Of a DNA stretch of 64,000 bases, positions 44,633 through 56,500 are shown piece by piece. The notes beneath the pieces are model-generated. The model was not told where the DNA came from. It did not search any database and saw only the letters and a list, made by a program, of their open reading frames with translations. A program made the position numbers and the translations under genes. The first letter of the stretch is position 1, and the number at the start of each line of letters is the position of its first letter. This stretch comes from Plantago ovata (Eukaryota > Streptophyta > Magnoliopsida > Lamiales > Plantaginaceae): the NCBI GenBank assembly GCA_028274465.1, contig CM051457.1, forward strand, positions 13,753,097 through 13,817,096, given 5' to 3'.

Positions 44633-47544
44633 TTAATCAACATCATTCACTGTTGGATTTAAAGCACCATTGCTTGTTTCGTCATTAGCAGGAGCGTTGA
44701 GATCGATTGCCAACTTTATTCGTCTCTTTGGTGCTTCCTTATTTTCAGATACCTGCTGTAAGTTCAAAAACTTAGATAACCAAATACCACTATACTATAC
44801 TAGCTGTGGCTTTCATTTCCTTAAATGTTTGTTACACTCATTTACTAAATTTTACAGGTATAGTAGAACATAGGTAGATGGGAGCTTTCGGATCACCTTC
44901 GTTTTCTTCTTCTCCTTCTTGCTCTTCGCCAGAAGTATGTTCTCCTCTTCCAATGACTTTTCCTGCAAGTATTGCACAAAGATCATGTAAGTTGTTCTAG
45001 CCAGCTACACATAACTCAATAATATTTCACTGTTCTTGCTTCGGCTTATTAATATTAGCATACACATTATCCTCATATCTGTTACACGATGAATGTTATT
45101 ATTCTGTCCTGTTCCTCTTGGTGATGAATAATAGTTGGTTTTGGTATGAGATGAGACATATTCATAACTCTCAGGACTATATAGTTCAAGTAAAAATACA
45201 CTAGGAGCTGTCTAATGTACGTGTTAAAGTATGACCACTCATCCTGCAACAGCAGAAACTGAAATTACGCTTCAACGTAATCTACTCAGCACTCACTCAT
45301 TTTATTTGTCTATACTCATATGGAGAGTTGAGATTATATATACTCCCATATAGTTTTACGGATTGACCCTACCAAAATTTTAGGCTGACGTACTTATGGC
45401 GAGTCCTAGACTCACTCCAGGTTCAACTTATAATAGATGACAAGCTATCTAATATCTGATCATGGTGATGCAGTCATGTATCTACTCATTCAATGATCTA
45501 TTCATATGCTCAGTAGGCTTGAGGTTTGACTTTTGCATGTATTATTACCCTTTCATCTAATCTTTCACAAACATTGAGACATGATCTCAGACTTGTATAC
45601 CTACTCTTTCCTGTCTCTGCCATCAACCAATGTTCGTTCTTATTAGTTTTTATTAAAACTCAAACTCAAACCGAGCGATCAAACTTAACCCATGAACTTC
45701 AGCCAGGCTCAATATTGAGATGAGAAAAAGAAGTTTCAAAATCTATTGGTCAAAAGGTGTCAAGAACTCAATTTCTACTTACAAACCTACTGCAGGATGT
45801 CTTCAAGCACTAGAGTTAGTAGCTTAATAGGCATAGTCTGTTTAATGCCCAGCAGTGCCACTTACCTTCTCTTGAAGTTTTGAGATGGAATCCTGCAGCA
45901 GACGTATCTGTATAGATTAGACAGAAAAAAGAAGGAAAAAAAAAGACGTTAAAATCATCACTTATAAAAGTCCACAAAAGTTTAAAAAACTGGCAATATG
46001 AAGATAACAGCAATTCTGGCCCAGAATAAAAAAGAAGGATGACCGGCATTTCTGCCCATTCAGGTGCTCAAACAAATAACTACTTGGTAAGTTCTCAGAT
46101 CATTTAACCTTTTTTCCCAACACATTCCTGTATTGTTTTAGCATGATCAACAGAAAATTTTCGAGTTTTTCAATTTTCTCTCAGTGAGCCATTTATCCCT
46201 ATATAAGTGGACAATCCAAATGCAACCAGAGAAAGCATATGATAGATTTATCGTTTCATTTGTTGTCCCAACATCAATTGGCCGGAGCATATATATCGGT
46301 CTCGGATGGTTGTGTTAAGAAGAGTCTTAAATAGAAGAAACCTTTGTTGATCTTGTTTGAATCAGTGCATCTTGAATTTGATTCTCAAGATGCTGAAGGT
46401 TATCCACACTCTGGTCGATCAGTGGCTCCTCATGATCCCTGTAGAAGCGAAAATTAATTTATGTGAGAATATCATTAACGCACTATCAAAATATCATAAA
46501 ATATATAGGAAGGGATTGATTCTGTGCCTTTCAACGATTTGAAGGAGCTCTCCCGTTGTGAGGAAGCCTGCATATTTAGAGTTGAGGTCCTGATATGCAA
46601 ACCGTATAACGGTCAGTTCCTGAAAACTGTAACATTTGTACTCATACACGTACTACACAACGGTTGTACAAGGGAATTATTTGATTTCCAAATGGCATGA
46701 TAGTGCTCCAGGCAGCTTCTGATGGTCACTTCACACATGCTTTTTCGAAAAGCAGTTGCAGTTTATTTATTATTCTCTTTTTGATTGAGATCAAGTAGGT
46801 TGTGATTACTTGATATTAGTGAATTTCAGCTAGAGATTATATTGGGAAAAAATACAGAGTACTTATTCTCACTCCGTTCCCTTTAAATCTTCATGTTTCA
46901 CTTTATTAGAATAATTTTTAAAAAATAATTAAAAATAGAAAAAGGTTAAGAAATTTTTTACGAATGGTGATTTTATGTGCACAATGATTTAAAGTTCAAG
47001 TTTGTGACCCTCACAAACCTTTTTTTGAGCTTTTTTATATTTTTAATTATTTTTAAACAATTATTTTGGGAATAGTAAACAAGAAGCTTTAGAGAGGAAC
47101 GAAGTGAGTACTATATTTATTCACATATAAGTTGCTTCTCTATAAACTAAAACCTGGGAGGGAGGGAGAGGGAGGTGCAAATGCTGATTTAAAATTTTAG
47201 GTGGGGGCTTATAGTATACTGGATTAAATTCAAAAGAGCAGCTTATGAAGCATAAGAATAGGAAACACTCAAAATCTTCATAATTTGTCCAAAAGAAGAT
47301 ATGTTCTCATATTCATGAACTCCCACCTTTTACATAAAAATGACAATTTCAGCAAATGAATAAGTGTTCTAGAAAGGAATTTACAGACATCACTAAGCAT
47401 GTTTGAGTAATGAGGTTATTCCCTTAATGCTAGAGATCTATTGGTGACCAAGAAGATTATCTTACTTGATTCTCTAAAACACTACTGGAGTCTCCTTGTT
47501 CTGTTTTTGTACATTCATGATACCGTTCCAGGACCTGGGGAAGG
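44633..47544 (-). CDS. Exons 2-7 cluster of MADS gene B
   Basis: Exons 47466-47544, 46528-46589, 46342-46438, 45866-45907, 44897-44962 and 44633-44755. Donors GTAAG, GC(ACA), GTTTC, GTAAG, GTGAT; the final acceptor is the same CAGCAG tandem as in copy A. An alternative frame across exon 6 would give an acidic peptide but needs a different phase from exon 5 and contains a stop in copy A. Confidence 0.85.
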
Positions 47545-50500
47545 CTGCAATAAACAAACTGTTACAACACTTCACTGGTAATAAAAGGTATATATATGCA
47601 ATCTCCGTATGAATAATTATATCACAAAGATTGAGGTTTGAGAAATATATCAACCAAGCAAGTTGCCCAAAACTGTTGGTGAAATAAAGTCCCTTCAGTT
47701 ACAAGGCAGTAACTAGAATAAGTAAACAAACCGGCATTAGCCACCAAAATAATAATCATAGAATCTGCTTGCTTATTTCTTGTAAGCATTAAAATGAAGC
47801 CACCAGATCTACGAAGTGAAACATAGCCTAAATCGAGATTGAAGCAAGCCAACTGTCAAATCCAAGGATAAGCATAGAAATAGGGGAATATCATTCAACA
47901 TCTTAGCACTACTTGTAACATCTCAATACCTCAGCTAATCCTCTCCATTGATGTTATTTAGTGTTCCTTCCCAACATAAGCAGTTTCTAAATATTAAGTG
48001 CTTATCTATTTCACCTCGATGTAAGAAAGGTAATGCATTTTCATCATGTAACTTTATTTGGCATATGTGAAAAGTACTAGTCACTCTCAAACAAAGGTTC
48101 CATTTCCGTTGAGCATGCAAATTATCCATAATAACCTACAAATATAATTGGACTCAATTACTTGTTGCAAGCATGTACTATGTTTCCTCAGATAGTACTA
48201 GAGATTTTATTATGATAGCCGTTCTAAAAATGAAAATAATATGCAATCCACATGATCCTACACCAGCTAGGAAATACTGTATCTCTCCTGCCCAAGTGTT
48301 TGGCACACTAATGTGGATTTTGCTACTGTTTTGGAAAATCAAGTTTTTCACATGACTTGCTAAAAGAAATATACAGAATAGGACATCATAACTATCATAG
48401 AAGGTCTATATCTATTTTATCAGCTCCCTTTTAACGGAATCTTAGAGAAGTTCGAATTGTACTATATATGCAGCAAAAGCATAGTACCAAACACGGTTTC
48501 GAACCTTTTGCTAGCTCACATGTTTCTTAACGAAGGTAAATGAGATATCACTAAACCTGATAATCTGGGTTAAAAATAGTTACTAAACATGACAGCATAG
48601 ACTATATATGGGGGGTGTATGTAGTTTTAGAAGCCACTTTTGCTATTGATATCCAAAGGTTTCCTTTATTTATTTATTTGTTTTTTGTGGCCCAAAACTT
48701 CTTAGGAAGACATTTTAAAACTTCCTACTATTTCTTATCTTCTTCATTTTCTATACCCATTAGTTGTTTCCTAGGAATTAATATAACCTATATCACGCAT
48801 TAACCTGGAAAATCATCCAAACAACACCCTGGGTGGTGACCAATTAAGCCACTCTCATGCTTGAAGAGATTTTGGAGCATAGTTCGCCAAATAATCCACC
48901 TATCCAAGGCAAAACTACAGTTTGACCTTTTGGCAAACATCATGTTCTCTCAAAATACTCAGAACAGTAATGCTCACATTACAATTTTCCTTGATCCTTA
49001 AGCGGATTGCAAATATCTCATTAATCAACTTTTGGAAGGTAGCAGGGGCATTGGTTAGTCCAAAGAGTATAATCTTGAACTCATTACTAGCCATGATAAG
49101 TTACAAATGCAGATTTATGCTTATCTTCCTCTTTAAGCCTTATGTGGAAGTAACCATGCCTGAGATCTCTTTTTTGATAACAAATGTGCTCCATTCAACC
49201 CTATTAGCAGACCTATGTAACTAGCATGGGAAATTTTTCCTTGACAGTTATATGTCATCGAACCCCATGTAATCTCTGCACATTATCCTCACAAAATCCT
49301 ATGGTGCAAGGTAATAGAACAATTAAAGTTAAGGGGTGTAATTGTAGACTCACACTCTCACTTTGTATGAGTCTTATATTAAAGTTAGGCCAATAACACC
49401 TTAAAAGTAATAAGGTTATCTAACTTATATATATACGGGTTAATTATGCTTCTCACAAGGGATGTGAGATATTCTGACATGCTTTCTCACAAGTAGCCGC
49501 GGTTAATCGGCTCTACACTTAAAATAAAAATGTCATCATTGGAAAAGTCAGAATTATTATTGGCTGGAGCACCCATCATCAACCTGGCTATGATGCCATT
49601 TTGAAGTTGGACTAATAATCCCTTAAAAGACCTTGTTTGTTAAGGTGATAATGTTATCCAACTTATATATGTGTTTATTATGTCTCTCAAAATTGACGTG
49701 GGATATTCTAACAACTTATTTGGTGAGTTTACTTACAAGCACATATAATCCTTGAGGGCTCCAACTTAAAGCGAACAACATCACATCAACGAAATCGGAA
49801 CATGTTACACGCTAAGCTGGGCTAACACTAGGTTTGTCTCGTGACAAATTGTATCAAAATGGTGTTTGGAATTGTAGGACCTAAGTTGCATTAATAGGTA
49901 CACATATTACGTTATTAATGCACACTACAGATGTAAGCTTGTGAATGGTTTAACTCAATATGTGAACGCCTTCATATCAGTGAGACGTGGGTGTTATCAT
50001 ATCTTGTATCCATTTCGTGTTGTAAGTATTACCTTAAAGTTGTAATAATTTCCAAATCATAGTTCTTATTCTTTAATTCTAAATATTAGCCAAGTTGTAT
50101 CTTTGTTCCCCAAGTATTAATCGTTCTTACATAAGTATCCAAGTTGCTAGATGTTTGAAAATGCAAAATGACACATAACCTAATTCCTACCGTTCAAAAT
50201 TGAAAAACATACAATAAGAATGATATAAAGTATTACAAATGGTTATAGTTGCATTGTTCGAGTATGTGACACTGTATCTAATATGAAAGTATATGTTATA
50301 TATATATATATATAAATCGGTATGCTTTTAACAATTACCAATTATAAATACAAAGAAGAGAATGCTTGACAACAAGATAGTAAACGAATGTGTAGCCGAA
50401 TATGGAGTGTTTGTAGAACTCCTTGTTAATCATGATGTTCTCATGTTAGACTGATAAAATAATATCATGCTGTCAAAACAAGTAAAAGCACTAGGCATTG

Positions 50501-53500
50501 TGAGCAGGCCTCCTGTTAAATATTCTTACAATATGAACTGTTAAACATCTGCAAACTGTTCTGATACACTAGCAAAGACACTAATATTTCTAAAGTGAAC
50601 AAAAGATCTAACTTGAGTGGGGACAAGTATTAAGATCAAAATAACAACATACAATGGAGATCAACATACAGTGGGAAAACAATTAAAAGAAGGTAAGGGT
50701 GGTTGAAAAGAATAGGTATATAGGTGGTTAGTGAGAAATAATTAATATTTCTAAAGTGAACAAAAGATCTAACTTGAGTGGGGACAAGTATTAAGATCAA
50801 AATAACAACATACAATGGAGATCAACATACAGTGGGAAAACAATTAAAAGAAGGTAAGGGTGGTTGAAAAGAATAGGTATATAGGTGGTTAGTGAGAAAT
50901 AATAGGTAAATCACTCATATACAATGCAAAATGTAATGTACTAGAAGCATTAACAGACGTAAAACGTTTGGGGGGGGGGGGGTTATTCATACCTAGGGAG
51001 CATAGAGGAAAGATACTACATAAAACTACAAAATTCAAAGTTAAAACACAGTAGAGAAAAATGTTGTACTTTTTTACTTCGTGATCAAGTAAATATTCTC
51101 TAATGTAGATGGTAGTGTCATGTATATTATGGTATTATGGTGTGTAGCAATTCTGATATAGCTCATGTTATCAATGTGGTTAGTAGATATCAATTTGATC
51201 CTGGAAAGAAGCATTGGGAAGCTCTGAATTGGACAACCTATTACTTTGTGGATTTCTTTGCAATTAAAGGATGTTTGGGGAAAGGCGACGAAAGTAAGTT
51301 AGCCTGAATTTGATTCATCCGATTATAGTGGTACGATCTTGACCCAACGGCTGGTGCCCGTTAATAGTCACAATACCTTTTTTCTCTATTTCTCACCTAA
51401 CAGAGTGAACCAATACAGCTAAGTCTATTGTGATTCTAGAGAGCTCGTCAGTGAGTAATTGATAGTAGCGAGTGGGAAGAACTCATGAGAGTGAGAAAGA
51501 CTACACCAAAAGGTCGGGGGTAGGTTAGCTTTGTAGTGATTGAGTTCCTAAGGATTGTAGGATTTCAATCACCTGGAAAAAGCTTGGATCTTGGATCTCC
51601 ATGGAGTCTATGTAAACCCGCATAGTTGAGAGTTGTAAAATATTGATTATAACATGTTGAAATTGTAAGCATGAAGTGGACAATTATGCCATTTTTTGAT
51701 ATCGCTCTAAGGCTAGCTCCAACAGAGGAGCAACAACGGAGTTGAGCGCCTTGTTGCTCCTCCAACAAAGACTCATTGAGTTCAATCGTTTAGCTTGAAC
51801 TCAGTTGTTGAGCTGGAGCTATTTTTTTTAAAAAAATCTTGTTTTTTCTTTTTTCTCTTATGGCAATATTGCAAGGTCCATATATTAGTCTATTGTACAT
51901 GTCTCTCTCTTTCTTTCATTTTTATTATCCTAATTTTATAATTAATACATAAATAAAAATATAAAATACAATTTATAAAAATATACCATTACACTCTTCA
52001 TACATAATGATGAAATCATAAGTCTTACAACAATACATGCTTATTAAAACGACATTTTATGTAATATTTTATATTCAGTGTTTAATTTCTAAGTTCCCCT
52101 ATATTTTTATTTTAACATTTATTATAATATATTTTATTTTAGAATTTCTTATAATATTTATTCCATTTCAGGGTGTTTTATAATTAATTATATGATGTTA
52201 AATTAAATGAAAATTGAATAAAAAATGAAAGAGGGGATGAAAGGGGAGTAACTAATGGGAGGGTGTGATCCTTTAAAAACAAATACTAGATGGTGTTAGA
52301 AATCAAGGAAAAGCGCAAGGATCAGAAAACCAAGCCCAAGTACTAGCTGTGAAGAAGAGAAAACTGAGCCAAGCAGAACTAGTTCATGATGAGAAGATCT
52401 TAGCCAGTCTAAGTCGTGATGGAACGCACAGGAGAAGCACAGAGCGCGTACTGACCAAGAAGAGACGAAAGGCGGGAGATTTGAATTGATGGAATAGCCG
52501 AAGATGGTGTAGAGGATCACTTTCTGTACCAAATTAGTACGCTTAGGGTTCTACAACTCATCATCCTTATCTCATCAAATCCACATTGCTTTGTAGTGAA
52601 ATCATGCAAATCAAATGAGGGGTTTTAGAGTAAAAAGGACAATCAGTAAAAATTCCATGTAATTTTGAATTTTACAGCTATCTAGGGCAACAGATTAATA
52701 ATATAAATTGAGCACAAGGTTTGCTCTGTTTTTTGTAACTTGCGCAACCATCTTTGATCAATAAAATCGAGTTTTCTTCTCTGTTTATTTCTTATTTTTG
52801 ACATGGTATCAGAGCCTAGGTTTTAAGTTTTTTTCCTCCTTTACCTACAAATACTTTCTAGCCTTTTCTTGCTTTCATCATGGTCGGAACTGAAGATGCA
52901 GTCTACCTCCACTGCTAGCCAGCCATGAAGATCCCTTGAGTCATTACTACCTTCACCATTCCGACCATGCCACTTCTGGTGCTATCGTTCCTCTTTTTGA
53001 AGGAATGAACTATCACACCTGACATAGAGCCTTCAAGATGAATCTCACTATCAGGAACAAGTTGGCTTTCATCGATGACTCTCTTCCATGTCCCAAGGAA
53101 GAAGATCCAATAAGAAGTCATGGGTGAAGTGTAACACCCTTATCTTGAGTTGGATGATACATTCAGTCGATAAATCACTTGAGCAAGAAAACATGATTGT
53201 TGCAGACTACTTTAACAAGTTCACTGGCTACTGGGATGAACTAAAGAACTACAAAACTATCCCAATATGCAAGTGCAAGGAATGCAAGTGTGAAATCACC
53301 AAGGCTATTGAAAAGATGTAAGAGAAGAAGAAGATTTTCAAGTTCTCGATGGGTTATCACTCATGGGTATCTCTGGATGAGACCTACTCCTTCATTTCTC
53401 AAGAGGAAGGTCAGAGACAGACAAGATCTAGAGCCATGCTTCCTGTTCAAGAACCTGCAGTGATGAGCATTGGTGTGAAGAGAAAGGACAAGAAAGATCT

Positions 53501-56500
53501 ATAGTGTCCTACCTGCAAGATGAACAACCACAATCAAGAGAACTGTTTCAAGACCATAGGCTATCCAGAAAGCTATCAAAAGCCCAACTATGGTGCTTAG
53601 AGAGGTGGCTACAATGGCAGAGCTAGAGGAAGGGGTGCTAGGGGAGGAAGAAGCTACTACAACCAAGCTTCCACTACTTATGCTGCAAATGAGGTTGAAA
53701 AGGCACCATCCTTCATTACTGGCCAAGTTGAACAGTTGCAGAAGCTGCTTGCCTACTCTGAGAAACAACAGGACAGGGTCATCTGGAGGCAACAACAACA
53801 CAGTTGTGATACCAGCTTCCGGCAATTTTGCTTCAGGTACATTTAGTATGTTTAAGTTTTCCATTGAACCTTGGTTACAAAACCTTGGTTACTAGAATCA
53901 GGAGCCTCTGATTATATTGTTTGCTCTCCAAAGTATTTTACTGGTAACATTAGAAATATGACAAGCAAGGTTCAACTACCTAATAGTTTAACATCCACTA
54001 TTTCTCATATTGGAGATATAGATGCTAATGAAAATTTTATACTGAAAGATGTTTTATATGTGCCTAGCTTTAAGCTCAATCTTGTGCCTGCTAGTAAACT
54101 AGTGCATGGTGATAACTTGTCAATAGTCTTTACTAAAGATGATTGTGTTATAACACAGGAGAGTATTCCATGGGTAAGCACACTGAAGAAGATTGGACAA
54201 GTTAAACTCTGCAAGGGACTTTACTAGTTTCATTTTCAAGATTCTAGCTAGTCATGTGAAGAAGGCACTAGCCATTAGTTTTAATGAAGGCACTAGTCAT
54301 GTGTTTGGCCACTTGTGGCCTTATAGACTAGGACATTTGTCTTCTAAAAGGTTAGCTTTGTTGTCGAGAGAAATTCATGTGATCAAGAAAACTATGTTAA
54401 ACAGTTGTATGTTTGTCATGAGGCAAAACAAATGAAGAGAATTTATTCTCTTAGTAATACAATCTACTTTTACTTTTGAACTGATTCACTGATATTAGGT
54501 CCTTTCTCATAAAAGACACTCAACGATCAAAGCTACTTCCTTCTTATTGTTGATGACTTCATTAGAGTTACATGGATTCAATTGATGAAACTGAAATTTG
54601 GGACTGCACCTGCATTACAAGCTTTTATTATCATGATAGAGAATCAATTTGGTGTGACAATTAAGACCATAAGGTCAGACAATGGTCCTAAATTTAACTT
54701 ATTGTCTTTCTGCACAGAAAAAGGAATAAAACAACAAAGAAGTTGTATCTAAACACCACAGCAAAATGCAGTGGTAGAAAGAAAGCACCAGCACATTTTA
54801 AATGTTGCTAGGGCCATATTATTACAAGCTAAAATTCCAAAAAGGTTATGGGGAGAGGCAGTTATGACCTCTGTGTATCTAATCAATAGAACACCAAGTC
54901 CATTATTGGAAAATAGAACACCTTATGAAAAGCTATATGGGAGGAAGCCAGAATATAGTAACATAAGGGTATTTGGTTGTTTATGTTATGTCTCTAGTCT
55001 TCCTGTTCAGATAACTAAATTTGACTCTATAGCTAGAAAATCAGTCTTTATTGGATATACACCAGAAGTCAAGGGATACAAATGCTAATATTTGAAAACT
55101 AGGCAAGTATCAATTCAAATGATGTGTACTTTGCAGAACACATCTTTCCCTTTCATAAGGAAGAAACTGAAACTGAAAATGTTTATTTGGTGTTGTCTAT
55201 GATGATGAACCAATAAGAAAATCTAGAGTTGTTAATCAAGATCAGATAAATGAAAATGATGAGAATGAAGACAACAATCACCTTGAAAGAAGTAGTGATG
55301 ACATAAATCATTCTCATGATGAAAATTTAGAGAGCTCACCAGACAGAAATGAGAACTCACAAGATGCTGAAAAAGAACTCAATATTTCATCTCAAACAAG
55401 TGATGAAATGGTAATTAGGACCGCTTCAAGAAGCCCTATACAAGAAAGGGAACTTAGGAGAACAACTAGAGACATTCACACACCAAAGCATCTTAAAGGA
55501 TTCCACCACTATACATTGCCTAGATCAAACGCTGTGATGAAAGGAAGCACAGTGTATCCATTACATAAATAGGCTATGATAGACTGTCTGAAGAGCATAG
55601 AGTCTATTATGTACAACTATTTCTCCTAGAAGAACCATCCTCTTATGAAGAAGCCATAAAGTATGAGCACTGGATTAAGGCCATTCAAGAAGAATTGAGA
55701 GCCTTGGAAGAAAATAAAACATGGACTATAGTGCATTTGCCTCATAGAACAAAGCCTGCAGGATGCAGATTTTGTCTTTAAGACAAAGTTGAATTCACAA
55801 GGACAAATTGATAAACATAAGGCTAGACTTGTGGCAAAAGGATATACACAACAATATGGTCTTGACTACAATGAAACTTTCAGTTCAGTAGCTAAACTAA
55901 CAACCATAAAAGTGCTACTTGCAATTGCAGCAAAGAGAAACTGGCATCTTGAACAATTAGACGTTCATAATGCTTGGTGATCTTGAAGGAGACATTTATA
56001 TGTCAATTCCGTCAGGTCTCTCAATTCACAGGGAGAAAAATGGCCAACAACTTGTATGTAAGCTGCAAAAATCTTTGTATGGGCTTAAACAAGCCTCTAG
56101 ACTATATATGGAATGTGAGATTAACTCAATTCCTTAAAGACATTGGCTTCAGTCTAAAATGAGTACACACTCTTTACTAGACAAAACACTGCAAGAATCA
56201 TTGTAGTTCTTGTTGATGTTGATGATATAATAATAGGGGGACAATACTATGATGAAACAACCAGTGTAAAGTCTCAATTAAAGAGAGTTTAAAATAAGAG
56301 ATCTGGGAAAATTGAAATTCTTCTTAGGATTGAAAATTGCAAGGAGCTCTAAAGGCATTCATTTATCTCAAAGAAAATATGCTTCAGTGATCATTGAATC
56401 AACAGGACTATTAGGATGCAAGCCTGCAGTAAGCCCAAAATGAACAAACTCATAAACTGGAGCCTTTAGAGGATGGAAAGGATTCAGTTAAGGAACTAAT

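Noticed and set aside
44880..44965. Acidic reading frame through MADS exon 6 of copy B ([12 protein letters not shown])
   Set aside because: It needs a different phase from exon 5, breaks the KSLEEEN match to the FLC family, and has a stop codon in copy A.
53499..53895. Frames of about 100-120 codons on both strands
   Set aside because: Low-complexity shadow frames across the degenerate gag/protease region of the Copia element.
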